Program-made: the position numbers and the translations under genes | Notes under the pieces: model-generated | The model's input: only the letters and a program-made list of their open reading frames with translations | Told to the model about the DNA's origin: nothing | Database searches by the model: none | DNA from: Oscarella lobularis | Lineage: Eukaryota > Porifera > Homoscleromorpha > Homosclerophorida > Oscarellidae | Direction: 5' to 3' | Assembly: GCF_947507565.1 (NCBI RefSeq) | Contig: NC_089176.1 | Span: forward strand, 2,604,001 to 2,668,000 | Length of the DNA stretch: 64,000 bases | Shown: one piece after another, positions 1-10,688 of the stretch | How positions within the stretch are numbered: position 1 is the first letter of the stretch | Layout: each line of letters begins with the position of its first letter

Positions 1-81
1 GCCGACAAGAAACGTACAGTGATTGCTTCGGCTTGAAGGCTCTCACAGCGACCTTCAATCTGAGTTACTCTGTGCGGATTG
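1..81 (-). pseudogene. Truncated CTHRC1-like last exon, cut by window edge
   Basis: This piece matches the middle of the C-terminal exon of the nearby CTHRC1-like genes, including the RVTQIEG segment. The match stops abruptly at about position 81, where intact copies continue into the Trp/Cys-rich first half of the domain. The same truncated exon recurs at 7110-7278 and 17308-17476. The breakpoint is therefore an old feature of the repeated block and not an accident at this position. No collagen or signal exon lies upstream of it. Confidence 0.75.
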
Positions 82-435
82 AGCCGTCTAGACATCTAAT
101 GCCATAATAGATTCATACACTTGCTCATGATAGCCTTAGACTAAATCACATTCAAGGCTTGATCTTTTATGGTTTTGTGCGTGATGGTGTGTGCCCGCTT
201 CTGTTTAGCCAGCATCTGCGTCTGTCTTTTTAATTATTAGCTAATAAAGGTTGGCAACGGCACCCATGGGCTCTGTGCGTGTGCATCTGTTGCTTGGCGC
301 AGCGCTTGGTCTTCCTGCAGAGCGAAATAAGTCTGAGCGGTTCAAAATTCAGGAAAAAAGGTCTGGTGCAGGTACGTGAAAGAAAAAGAAAGAAAACATG
401 TTTCAAGCAGGCTGCAACGGTTAGGTATGGTGTTT
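82..435. other. Conserved flank between truncated exon and CT1
   Basis: No gene is visible. Almost the same sequence lies at 7279-7632 and 17477-17839, so it belongs to the duplicated block. It probably holds the 3' untranslated region and terminator of CT1, CT3 and CT7. Confidence 0.6.
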
Positions 436-1303
436 CTATGGCTGAGGTGGAGGCAATTCTTCAATGATGATCCTTGACATTGCATTCCATCCAGAGTTAG
501 CATTGTATTGATCGCGAGGATCTTTAACGCATTTTCCAACATGAATGCCTACTGCTATCGTCCCAGCAGGAAGCCTCTCGCAGTGACCTTCAATCTGAGT
601 CACTCTGTGGGAATCGTCTTTTCCTGACCCTCCGTATATTATTCCTTCGATGGTTGCAGGATTTCCACATTCGTTTCCATTGAAAGTGAAGTACCAGCGG
701 TTGCAGCAAGCACCAGAACTGCAATACGTTCGGAGTGTCCCCTGATAGAGAACACGAATTGCTGTGGTATGAGACTTTTTCACAAAGTTACACGCCTACA
801 TGATAATCTGCATGATAATACACAAAACATACAGTATTGCATGTACCTTAAGAAGGCCCACATCCAAACCTGAACTTGTATGCCACACGCAATGCTTCCA
901 GTTGAGTTCACCAACAGGCCCAGGTGGACCCACTTCTCCTTTAGCACCGCTATCTCCTTTAATTCCTTTCTGACCCGTATTTCCATGAATACCGTCACGT
1001 CCATTGTTTCCAGCTAAACCGATGTCTCCTTTAGCGCCTCTATCTCCTTTTATTCCTCTCTCGCCCTTCACTCCATCCACGCCATCACGTCCATCTCTTC
1101 CAGGCAAACCGTGCTGTCCTGGTATGCCTGCAGCCAGTGATGGACACTGGGCAGAAACAAAAACCTCACGTGAACCACCTCCGAAATTACACGCAGTCTA
1201 CCTTGCATTTATCTTTATCAGAATTCGCTGCACTGGTAAGAGTGAGAGATAAACACGCAAGAACAGAAAACACGATGTGAAAGTTGACGCACATCATCGG
1301 CAT
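436..1303 (-). CDS. CTHRC1-like: CTHRC1-like secreted short collagen, CT1 (chimeric)
   Basis: Three exons: 1202..1303, 847..1146 and 436..795, all phase 0, giving 253 aa. Exon 1 encodes a hydrophobic signal peptide (core [15 protein letters not shown]). Exon 2 starts with CPSLAAG and carries 24 Gly-X-Y triplets, ending in NWKHCVW. Exon 3 is the C-terminal domain with ATAIRVLY-like, [22 protein letters not shown] and [13 protein letters not shown] motifs. These are characteristic of CTHRC1, a secreted extracellular-matrix glycoprotein linked in vertebrates to collagen remodelling and Wnt signalling. Exon 3 and most of exon 2 match CT3, but the start of exon 2, exon 1 and the promoter match CT5, so the gene is a recombinant. 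The family call is firm; the function in this organism is inferred. Confidence 0.9.
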
Positions 1304-1355
1304 TGATCTGCACTAAGGTCGAGGCTCGTTTGAGCTGATAACCAAGCTGCCACTG

Positions 1356-1365
1356 TTTATATATT
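1356..1365 (-). promoter_or_regulatory. TATA box of CT1
   Basis: An A/T-rich TATATAAA-type element on the minus strand lies about 55 bases upstream of the CT1 start codon. It is conserved in position upstream of CT5. Confidence 0.55.
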
Positions 1366-1776
1366 GCTCAAGCGATCGCTATAAACCACGACCTTCCTGA
1401 CAATACTTTGATAGAAAACGGAAATCACGGATCCAAAATAATTGCCTAAAAGCCGGATTTTCTTTCATATCTACTCAACCGCTCAAACGGTTCTGGTAGG
1501 ACTCTCACTGGATTAGTATAACGCGGAAAGCAGGCGGCTCATGCACGCAACGACTCAGTTTGCCTGCACTGATGACGAAAACTCCCGCCTTTTCCTAAAG
1601 GTACAAAGAACGACATTCCATTGTTCATTGCAACGGAAGCAGACTGCAGGAGACGGATCGCGTCCACTCGAAATTCTGTGTATTTCCCCGGAGGCAAACG
1701 CACGTGCACAAGCTAATTGCTACGTAGTCAACACAGAAGCAAACACGCAGTTCTGCGATAGACGACCGGCCGATCG
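1366..1776. other. CT1 upstream region
   Basis: No gene seen. It matches 11529-11899, the region upstream of CT5, and not the upstream region of CT3. This is further evidence that the CT1 promoter came from a CT5-type gene. Confidence 0.5.
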
Positions 1777-1847
1777 CTATTGAGGGTGAGATAGTTCTTC
1801 AATGATAATTCTTGACATGGCATTCCCTCCGGAAAGGCATCATGTTG
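1777..1847 (-). pseudogene. Relic of a CTHRC1-like C-terminus
   Basis: The minus strand reads [16 protein letters not shown] followed by a stop, clearly the end of the CTHRC1-like domain. Upstream of this the similarity fades after about 20 codons. No other exon is attached. A second copy lies at 11900-11970, in both cases just downstream of an NLR gene. Confidence 0.7.
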
Positions 1848-1897
1848 ACTATTTGCAATCCTGACCTTTCCACGATCGAGTTCACACGAAATGCTTT

Positions 1898-4800
1898 TCA
1901 ATTCTTTTGGTCGTTCGGATCACCTACACTAAATGCATTCACTGGCAAGAGGCCGCTGAGAGACCTCTTGGCCTCTACCACCCGTGCACTTTCTTCCCTC
2001 TCCCGCTGATTCAAATGATCATGCTCCGCTGAGCCGTCATCTGAACCAGCAGAAAGCGCGTCTTCATTAAAGCTGGAGAACAGTAGATCGCTACTACTAA
2101 TCCGACTAGCAGAGCAGCGCGAAAGTTTTCGCGATGAACGGGGAAGACAACAAGCTCCGATACCCATTCTGGTCGCCGAATACAATCCTTTCAGCCAATT
2201 GCAAAGATTGACCGGCCTCACTGAGACAGAAAAAATTGACGACGAAGATCTCGAAGACATCAGTGAGGAGTACCGCTTGTGCAAAGTAGGCAAGGGTGCT
2301 GACGTTTGACCACCTGGCAGGTCGGAAGACGAAGGCAGAATATCGTCAAGAAAACTGTCGCCTAGTAAGCTATTAGTAAGAGACGTGTCATAATTCACCC
2401 TTGGAGTGCCTAAACTCAATGGCAGTGAATTCATCGGCGATCCAGTACAATGACTGTCCACTGATTTGTAAGGGTTGGTGCTGTCAGACGTCCAGCCGCA
2501 AACTCCTTGAGAGCTGTACAGCGTTAGGACGTCTATGTCATCGGATGAGACGATCAGATCAGCCCGATTTCTTACTGCATGCACGTACACGCGAAACCGC
2601 CTGTTCTCTTCAGCCGCTTCCGACGGCAGCAGCTCCTCGCTCTCCTCCGCCAGTGAAAAGAACTTATCCGCCTTTTCCAGCGTAGCCAAGCCCTCATCCC
2701 GACGTCCTTCCTTAAGGAGCTCTCGTCCTTCATAAACCAAATGCTTAGCAACAGTAACCGTTGCAAAAATCTGCAAAGGAATCGTCTCGCAAGACGGCTC
2801 GTCCTCCAAAAGATAGATGACTTCTTCAAGTTCGTTTCGAGCTGTCGCGCTAAGACGGCCAACACGGACAGAAGCGCCTAGCCGGCTTATGCCCACCAGG
2901 TACCAAAACGTTGCAAAGGACAGATGATCACATTGCAATGCCGAGGCCATTTTCAACGCTGACACATGATGGCTTAGTGCGTCGTCATACCTTTCCTGAC
3001 AGAAGAAGCAATGACCTAGACGCGAAAGCAACGAGCAAGTGTCAGGATAGCTTCCACCGCACTTCCTTCCAAAGCGAACGTTGCAAAAGGCAAGAGCTTC
3101 AGAGAGACGAGCGACAGCCAGCTCGTATTCTCCAATGCTGACGTATGCATCCGCAAGAACGCGGAAGACGTCAACGTACTCCCGAGTCTCTTTCAGTGGA
3201 GTAGAATCGCCGCCCAATTCCAGTAAATTCAACAAACGTTTGATGGCAGCCTGGGACTCATTCTTCTCGACTTGCAGTCTTGCTTTCATTATTTCACTTT
3301 GAAAGTACCATCGTCTGTTACTGCCGCGAAGCGCTTGTTCTCCGCCTGGCCAAGCCGGTGTACTTGTATCTGCACCTTCCAAGTCATTCCCGTCCAGACA
3401 GGATTCGGCGAAGCGAAAGGAAAGCTTTCCTTTGTCAAGTTCGTTGCGTCGTTTAGCAGCTGCGAATATGCAGCTGCTGAAAAAAGCTCTTCGTTCCGTC
3501 GGCGTGAAACATACTCGCAGCATTGACTTGTGATCGAGTGCAAGACGAATATACAGCTTGTACACTTCGTCGTGCGCACTAGCTAATTCAACGAGGCTAA
3601 GCACGCGTCTAATGTCCTTAATCATGCCGTGAAGAGTCTTGAGGGCCTTGCAAGGATCATGATCGTATTCCTTTTCGAGAATAGGAAACAGTTTTTTCAG
3701 CCAACGTTTGCAATACCTTTCCGTAGCGTCTGACAGGAATTTCTCGTTCGGCAGTTTTTTCTCACGCAAGAATTCTCGGAAAATTCTTAGAAGATAGAAG
3801 TGATCTCGTCTGTCAGCGTCTTGCACGATCAAGGAATAATTGTCCAAATAATCTATGACTTCTGTTGTCATCTTTCATGCCAACGACGTACGCGCCGTCT
3901 GCTTTGCTAAACGACCCGTCAAACAGGGCCAAAGATGGAAGATAGGCCAGTTTGTCATCGGAAAGACTCTTAAAAAGCTTTTCAAAATGACAAATGGCTG
4001 CGTCGCAGCACGACTTCTCAAAGCAATCAAACGGACGTTCGAGCAGAGTATCGAAGCGCTCCTTCGTTGACTGACCGGCACCGAGAGGTATTTGTAATAA
4101 AAATCCGGGTAGACCTTGGCAAACGTCCTGCGCCAGCATTTCAGCTTCTGAATCACTAAACCGGTCACAAAAAAAGAACTTGAGCACCTTACATGCCGGC
4201 TCTACGGTTAATGGCTTTACGTCGACTTCCTGAACCCGTCCACGTCCCTTTAGACGTCGACCTAAGCGGTAGCACGACGTCACGATGAGAGTTAACTCTC
4301 GTTTACCAGCCTTCGTGATGGATGTCAGCAATTCAATAAACGGTTGCCCATTATTTGATTTGAGAGCCATGTCAGCATTGTCAATGACAATGCAGAGATT
4401 ATTTATTTTCTGCACTCTCATCAGCAGTGACTTCTCTGGCGTTCTAGCATTCACAGAATGAAGATGGCCATATCTTAAATCAAGAGAATCTTGCAAGTGT
4501 TGGATGATCTCTTCCTTATTAGAACTGTGGCTAATGTCTACGTAGATGACTTCCCAAGGTGGATTGCGTTTCAAAACGTGATGAGCGGCAGTGATGGCAA
4601 TGGCACTTTTTCCGGCTGCTGGGGGACCAGAAATGCAGCACAGATGAAAGTCGGAGGACACGCTAGCGAGGACCGAGTCCAATTCAACGTCACGACCCAC
4701 TAAGCACGCAGGTTCACCAGGAAGTGATCCAACCGACGCACTGGCAAAAGGGCCGGTAGACTTCTTCAGAGAAGGAATAAATCCTACAACAAACAACGTG

Positions 4801-5426
4801 TCAAAAAATGCAAAAAAAGTCGATAAAGTTTACGTGATAGTTCGGCCATCACCATGTCCAAGGATTGCTGGCGGCTAAGACAGGAGCCTATTGTCAGCGA
4901 CTTAAAATTCGCCAGAAGGGGGCAGGATTTTTTCATTTCCTTGGCACTAATTTCTCCTTCGACGTACGTAGGAAGAAGTAGAAAATTCTCATCTTCGGAC
5001 GCTTTGAGAATGAGCGCCGATCCGACGGTGTTCTTGCGATCGCCGGCACGGATGGAACCTCGCGAAACGACGATGATGCCGTGCGTGCTTGCCTTGATTG
5101 CGGTGCTCGTCGCTTCGGTGACGCTTTCGCCCCAGAGGATCGACTTTTCCGACGAGAATACGCGAACGTCTGCCTTCTCCAAAGCGGCGCACAGCTCGTC
5201 GGCTAACTCCTTCGTATCTTCCGCGGAGCAGACGATAACGAAGGTATCTGCGATGTTAAAAGAAGGTTAGATGCGCAGGAAAACGAGACAGCGTCTATTC
5301 CGTCGGCCGCGTGCATGCGATGGGAGTGCGATAGCGCCAGGGGCCACCGTGTTTACTACTGTCTACGCCGAAGGAATGTTCAGCCTAGGTCTACTGCGTG
5401 AACAGTTTGCCTTTCGTGACGCTCAT
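1898..5426 (-). pseudogene. TIR-NB-ARC-TPR receptor NLR1, frameshifted copy of NLR2
   Basis: Layout as in NLR2: exon 1 5411..5426 (MSVTK plus one base), TIR exon 4834..5247, large exon 1898..4783. The sequence is nearly identical to NLR2. At about 3865 it lacks 14 bases that NLR2 has, just after the GMKDD motif. The frame then runs to a stop at 3813, leaving a predicted 466-aa TIR plus NB-ARC protein without the TPR half; the TPR frame continues silently to 1898. A one-base difference in an A run near 4811 lies inside the 50-base intron and does no damage. The P-loop GPPAAGKS, Walker B IVIDNAD and VTSCYR segments are intact. It could be dead, or a truncated TIR-NB protein; an assembly error is also possible. 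Confidence 0.75.
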
Positions 5427-5766
5427 CGCTGGCTTGCGTTGCAGCTCTGTTGTGAACGTGCTCCTCGATCGACGAAGTTCACCGGTGTCCCGGCTTTGGT
5501 AAGAGGGCGGACCGTGTCGTCTCCCACGGTCGATCTCCCAGGGTCTAACTACAGTAGATAGTCATTGATTAGATTCATGCTTCCTAAATTTTCTACAGAT
5601 TGCTCACGAAAGCGTTGTACCATCTAGTCAATATGAAATTGGTTGCTGTATGTATCTATTTCTACAATTGGAGCCTGCTGTCATTTAGCAAATCAACTGG
5701 TAGGCAAAACAAAGTGCAACACAGAAATCACATCAAAGCGGATCAGGCGTCTCTAATGACTGTCTA
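5427..5766. other. Repeated 3' flank of CT2
   Basis: No gene seen. It is a copy of 15569-15921. Parts recur at 8904-9195, 19218-19527, 6900-7109 and 17088-17307, always just downstream of a CTHRC1-like last exon. It may carry the 3' UTR and poly(A) signals. Confidence 0.5.
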
Positions 5767-6577
5767 TCAGTATGTCTGAGGTGGAGGCAGCTCTTCAATG
5801 ACAATTCTTGACATTGCATTCCATCCACTGTAAGCATCATGTTGACCGAAGGAGCGTCGTACGCATTTGCCGACAAGAAAACGTACAGTGATTGCTCCGG
5901 CTTGAAGGCTTTTACAGTGACCTTCAATCTGAGTTACTCTGTGCGGATTGTCTTTTGCTGGTGATCCGTAAATTATGCCTTCAATGGTTGCAGGATTTCC
6001 ACATTCGTTTCCATTGAAAGTGAAGTACCAGCGGTTGCAGCAATCACCAGAGCTGCAACGTGTTCTAAGAGTTCCCTGATATAGAACACGAATTGCTGTA
6101 GCATGAGACTGTTTCACAAAGCTACACCCCTACATGATAATCCATCTATCCAATGCCATAATAGTATATAATATACTCATACCTTAATAAGACCTACATC
6201 CAAATCTGACTCAGCAAACCAAACGCAGTGCTTCCAGTTATTAAGCTTGCCAGGTCCCGGCAATCCCACGTCTCCCTTTGCACCGCTATCTCCCTTCTCG
6301 CCTTTTTCGCCTGGCTTTCCATTGGTTCCGTCAATACCATCACGCCCATCCCTTCCAGGTAATCCGTGATGACCCGGTATGCCCGGTATTCCCGCACCAC
6401 TACTGCACTGACACTGCTGACACTGAGACTCCTAGTAGGACAAGACGAGTATAGAAAAAGGTCAGTTCTTCATACTTGACAATGCACCTTTTCATCGTCT
6501 GACTTCACCATAGCACTGATGAGGGTTGAAAGAAGGAGAACAGATAGAGAAATAATGAGACTGCCACGTGAAATCAT
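5767..6577 (-). CDS. CTHRC1-like: CTHRC1-like secreted short collagen, CT2
   Basis: Three exons: 6488..6577, 6183..6431 and 5767..6129, giving 233 aa. Exon 1 is a signal peptide ([16 protein letters not shown] core). Exon 2 begins with a Cys cluster ([12 protein letters not shown]), which could cross-link chains, followed by only 16 Gly-X-Y triplets and then NNWKHCVW. Exon 3 is the CTHRC1 C-terminal domain, with [14 protein letters not shown] and a final PPPQTY. It belongs to a shorter collagen class than CT1 and CT3. CT6 at 15922-16732 is its close duplicate. Splice sites are GT-AG and all introns are phase 0. Confidence 0.9.
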
Positions 6578-6636
6578 GCTCCAGCCTCTTCACCAATGCC
6601 TGAGGCTGCTACTGCGGTTAGGTCTGAACTCAGGCC

Positions 6637-6646
6637 TTTTATATAC
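6637..6646 (-). promoter_or_regulatory. TATA box of CT2
   Basis: GTATATAAAA on the minus strand, 60 bases upstream of the CT2 start codon. The same element precedes CT6 and CT8. Confidence 0.6.
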
Positions 6647-7109
6647 CCGCCTAAGACACGGTTTTCCTGCATCTTTGCGGTTTTCCCTCATTCCAACTTG
6701 ATGCATTTACCGTACGGTATAACTGTTATATTGTCCAAGAGAAATAAACCTATTTGAGTTTACTTTAATTAATCAAGAGGTATACTTTTATTTATGGTAG
6801 ACAGGTAATCATGTACGGCACCCGGTAGATTGGCCAATATGCTTCGAGGGTTGTTCCGTCGTAAAATAAATTAATATCACTATCACTATCACTATCACTG
6901 GTGAGAAGGCGGACCGCACTAACTACAGTAAATTTTCGACAGGTTGTTCACGAAAGCGTTGTGCCATCTACCCACTGCAAAGGTCAACATGAAATCGGTT
7001 GCTGTGTATTCCTAAAATTGGAGCCTTCACTCTGCTGTCATTTAGCAAGGCAAAACAAAGTACAACACAGTAATCACATCAAAGCAGATCAGGCATCTCT
7101 AATGACTCT
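6647..7109. other. Spacer between CT2 and truncated exon
   Basis: No gene seen. It contains an AT-rich stretch, a short TATCAC tandem repeat near 6876-6900, and the conserved 3' flank shared with other CTHRC1-like units. A near copy lies at 16796-17307. Confidence 0.5.
6876..6900. repeat. (TATCAC)n microsatellite
   Basis: Four tandem TATCAC units. The duplicate block keeps the same run at about 17062-17087. Confidence 0.8.
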
Positions 7110-7278
7110 CTATGTCTGAGGTGGAGGCAGCTCTTCAATGACAATTCTTGACATAGCATTCCATCCGCTGTAAGCATCATGTTGACCGACCGAGTTTGCC
7201 GACAAGAAACGTACAGTGATTGCTTCGGCTTGAAGGCTCTCACAGCGACCTTCAATCTGAGTTACTCTGTACGGATTG
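7110..7278 (-). pseudogene. Truncated CTHRC1-like last exon
   Basis: It encodes the second half of the C-terminal domain (RVTQIEGRC to EELPPPQT) with an intact stop. The first half with the CC-RWYFTF core is missing, as are collagen and signal exons. It also lacks a few residues at SANSVG compared with intact units. It is the same truncation as at 1-81 and 17308-17476. Confidence 0.8.
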
Positions 7279-7632
7279 AGCCGTCTAGACATCTAATGCC
7301 ATAATAGATTCATACACTTGCTCATGATAGCCTTAGACTAAATCACATTCAAGGCTTGATCTTTTATGGTTTTGTGCGTGATGGTGTGTGCCCGCTTCTG
7401 TTTAGCCAGCATCTGCGTCTGTCTTTTTAGTTACTAGCTAATAAAGGTTGGCAACGGCACGCATGGACTCTGTGCGTGTGCATCTGTTGTTTGGCGCAGC
7501 GCTTGGTCTTCCTGCAGAGCGAAATAAGTCTGAGCGGTTCAAAATTCAGGAAAAAAGGTCTGGTGCAGGTAGGTGAAAGAAAAAGAAAGAAAACATGTTT
7601 CAAGCAGGCTGCAACGGTTAGGTATGGTGTTT
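7279..7632. other. Conserved flank downstream of CT3
   Basis: No gene seen. It is a near-identical copy of 82-435 and 17477-17839. Confidence 0.6.
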
Positions 7633-8502
7633 CTATGACTGAGGTGGAGGCAATTCTTCAATGATGATCCTTGACATTGCATTCCATCCAGAGTTAGCAT
7701 TGTATTGATCGCGAGGATCTTTAACGCATTTTCCAACATGAATGCCTACTGCTATCGTCCCAGCAGGAAGCCTCTCGCAGTGACCTTCAATCTGAGTCAC
7801 TCTGTGGGAATCGTCTTTTGCTGACCCTCCGTATATTATTCCTTCAATGGTTGCAGGATTTCCACATTCGTTTCCATTGAAAGTGAAGTACCAGCGGTTG
7901 CAGCAACCACCAGAAGTGCAATACGTTCGGAGTGTCCCCTGATAGAGAACACGAATTGCTGTGGTATGAGACTTTTTCACAAAGTTACACGCCTACATGA
8001 TAATCTGCATGATAATACACAAAACATACAGTATTGCATGTACCTTAAGAAGGCCCACATCCAAACCTGAACTTGTATGCCACACGCAATGCTTCCAGTT
8101 GAGTTCACCAACAGGCCCAGGTGGTCCAACTTCTCCTTTAGCACCGCTATCTCCTTTAATTCCTTTCTGACCCGTTTTTCCATGAATACCGTCATGTCCA
8201 TTGTTTCCAGCTAAACCGATGTCTCCTTTAGCGCCTCTATCTCCTTTTATTCCTCTCTCGCCCTTCACTCCATCCACGCCATCACGTCCATCTCTTCCAG
8301 GCAAACCGTGCTGTCCTGGTATGCCTGGTATTCCTGCACCCAACAGCGAAGACTAGATGCAGAAAAGATCACGTAACCTGCCTTAGAGGTTATAAGTAAG
8401 ACTTTCTACCTTGCTATTATCAGAGTCTTGTGCTCTGGTGAGAGATAGAAGCACAAAAACATAAAACGCAATCAAAAGGTAGGTGCTGAACTTTGTCGTC
8501 AT
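7633..8502 (-). CDS. CTHRC1-like: CTHRC1-like secreted short collagen, CT3
   Basis: Exons 8410..8502, 8044..8352 and 7633..7992, giving 253 aa. Exon 1 encodes [16 protein letters not shown], a signal peptide, then the tail AQDSDNSK. Exon 2 opens with SSLLGAG and contains 25 Gly-X-Y triplets rich in GRD, GER and GDR/K, ending NWKHCVW. Exon 3 is the CTHRC1 C-terminal domain with the full Cys pattern. This is the long-collagen class, shared with CT4 and CT7. Exon 3 is almost identical to that of CT1, while exon 1 is unrelated to CT1 exon 1 apart from being a signal peptide. Confidence 0.9.
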
Positions 8503-8545
8503 TGATCACAAAAAAAACGATGCTGTTTGAGTCCAATTTTTACTG

Positions 8546-8554
8546 TTTATATAG
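8546..8554 (-). promoter_or_regulatory. TATA box of CT3
   Basis: CTATATAAA on the minus strand, about 45 bases upstream of the start codon; conserved upstream of CT4 and CT7. Confidence 0.55.
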
Positions 8555-8739
8555 TGTTTGACTAATCGCTCTAAATAACGGGTCTTCCTGGCTCAATCAA
8601 AAAACGCGGAGTTACTCTACCTGCCGTCAGACTGCAAATACTAGAGTATAGTGGTACAGTCAGATGTCCGCGTCTACTAAATTATTTTAGCATTTTGAGA
8701 CGTTTCCTGTGATCAAGAATGCCAAAACACGAAGTCCCC

Positions 8740-8903
8740 GCATCTTTTGCCACGTGGAAAGCCTCCAGGAGCGGGAACTGGCCCACGCAGTGTCGTGCTT
8801 TGCCGAAGCGATGACGAAAATGCCGTAGAAAATAGTAGCGCCAGCGGCCACCGTGTTCAGCCTAGATCTACTGCGTGAACAGCTTGCCTTTCGTGACGCT
8901 CAT
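8740..8903 (-). pseudogene. Relic of an NLR 5' end (exon 1, intron 1, start of TIR)
   Basis: Positions 8888-8903 repeat the NLR1/NLR2 first exon (MSVTK) with the same unusual GC donor. The following intron is a shortened version of the NLR2 intron. The minus strand at about 8801-8820 then reads FVIASA, like the TIR strand FVIVCSA of NLR2, after which the similarity decays. No NB-ARC part follows. It marks where a complete NLR gene probably once stood between CT3 and CT4. Confidence 0.55.
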
Positions 8904-9195
8904 TGCTGGCTCGCGTTGCAGCTCTGTTGTGAACGTGCTCCTCGATCGACGAAGTCACCGGTATCCCGGCTTTGGACCGCGTCGTCTACAGTAGATAATC
9001 ATTGATTAGATTTCCTGCATGATAAATTTTCGACAGGTTGTTCACGAAAGCTACAACTATCTACCAAAATGAAATTGGTTGCTGCATATATTCCTAAAAT
9101 TGGAGCCTGCTGTCATTTAGCAAATCAACTGGTAGGCAAAACAAAGTACAACACAGAAATCACATCAAAGCAGAGCAGGCGTCTCTAATGATTCT

Positions 9196-10065
9196 CTATG
9201 TCTGAGGTGGAGGCAGCTCTTCAATGACAATTCTTGACATTGCATTCCATCCACTGTAAGCATCATGATGATCCCGAGGAGATCGAATGCATTTGCCGAC
9301 ATAAAAGCCTACTGATATCGTCTCAGCAGGAAGCTTCTCGCAGTGACCTTCGATCTGAGTCACTCTGTTGGGATCGTCTTTTGCTGGCCCTCCGTATATT
9401 ATTCCTTCAATGGTTGCAGGATTTCCACATTCGTTTCCATTGAAAGTGAAGTACCAGCGGTTGCAGCAAGAACCAGAACTGCAATACGTCCGAAGTGTTC
9501 CCTGATAGAGAACACGAATTGCCGTGGCATGAGACTTTTTCACAAAGTTACACGCCTACATGATAATCTGCATGATAATACACAAAACATACAGTATTGC
9601 ATGTACCTTAACAAGGCCCACATCCAAACCTGAACTTGCATACCACACGCAATGCTTCCAGTTGAGTTCACCAACAGGCCCAGGTAGACCCACTTCTCCT
9701 TTAGCACCGCTATCTCCTTTAATTCCTTTCTGACCTGTTTTTCCATGAATACCGTCACGTCCATTGTTTCCAGTTAAACCGGTGTCTCCTTTAGCGCCTT
9801 GATCTCCTTTTATTCCTCTCTCGCCCTTGACTCCATTCACGCCATCACGTCCATCTCTTCCAGGCAAGCCGTGCCGTCCTGGTATGCCTGGTATTCCTGG
9901 GCCCAACAGTGAAGACTAGACGCAGAAAAGATCACGTAACCTGTCTTAGAGGTTATAAGTAAGACTTTCTACCTTGCTATTATCAGAGTCTTGTGCTCTG
10001 GTGAGAGATAGAAGCACAAAAACATAAAACGCAACCAAAAGGTAGATGCTGAACTTTGTCGTCAT
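9196..10065 (-). CDS. CTHRC1-like: CTHRC1-like secreted short collagen, CT4
   Basis: Exons 9973..10065, 9607..9915 and 9196..9555, giving 253 aa. It has the long-collagen class layout: signal peptide, SSLLGPG, 25 Gly-X-Y triplets, NWKHCVW, then the CTHRC1 C-terminal domain. Its last exon differs from CT3 in the segment around VGFYVGKC and DHHDAYSG; that variant is shared with CT8. All splice junctions are GT-AG and phase 0. Confidence 0.9.
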
Positions 10066-10107
10066 TGATCACAAAAAACCGATGCTGTTTGAGTCCAATT
10101 TTTACTG

Positions 10108-10116
10108 TTTATATAG
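10108..10116 (-). promoter_or_regulatory. TATA box of CT4
   Basis: CTATATAAA on the minus strand, about 45 bases upstream of the CT4 start codon, as in CT3 and CT7. Confidence 0.55.
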
Positions 10117-10339
10117 TGTTTTGACTAATCGTAACAGTACGGGCTTCCTGACTCAATCCAAAACGCGGAGTTGCTCATACCACAAAGCACGTCACTGCCG
10201 GAGATAATGAATGAGATTGAAGGACCGCTAGGATCCAAGACCGTCAGACCATAAATACTCTACCTCAGTCGTGTGGTCAGGTGTCCACGTCTAAACGAGC
10301 ATTGTCTCATTTTGAGGCGTTTCATGTAAAATACAGTTC

Positions 10340-10425
10340 CCGCATCTTTTGTCACGTGGAAAGCCTCCAGGAGCAGCAAATGGCCCACGCAGTGTCGTCC
10401 TTAGCCGAAGCGATGACGAAAACAC
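10340..10425 (-). pseudogene. Degenerate TIR-exon relic
   Basis: The minus strand reads FVIASAKDDTAWA, resembling the beginning of the NLR2 TIR domain (FVIVCSAEDTKELA). The segment is homologous to the relics at 8740-8825 and 19030-19113. Exon 1 is not preserved here. It could alternatively be an unrelated repeated segment that matches by chance. Confidence 0.4.
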
Positions 10426-10688
10426 CGTTTTTTCCGCAAGAAGAGGACGGAGCTCAACCATTGTAATAAGAACAATGTGTTCTTTACTACAGCAGAGGCG
10501 GCCCGACAAAACAAACAGCGTCCACTCCGGGGGAAAGCAGATAGACGTACATCAGCGGTCACGTGCACTTATCGAATATTGATTATCACCCAAGGACAAT
10601 GTTATCGATAGCACGTAATAGCAAAAGGAGGATTTCCCAGAGACAAACAATATACACACAAGCGTTCCAGTTTAACAGTTCTTCTATC

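Noticed and set aside
4800-4820. One-base A-run difference between NLR1 and NLR2 as a frameshift
   Set aside because: The run lies within the GTAAAC...GTAG intron between the TIR and NB-ARC exons, so it does not alter the protein.
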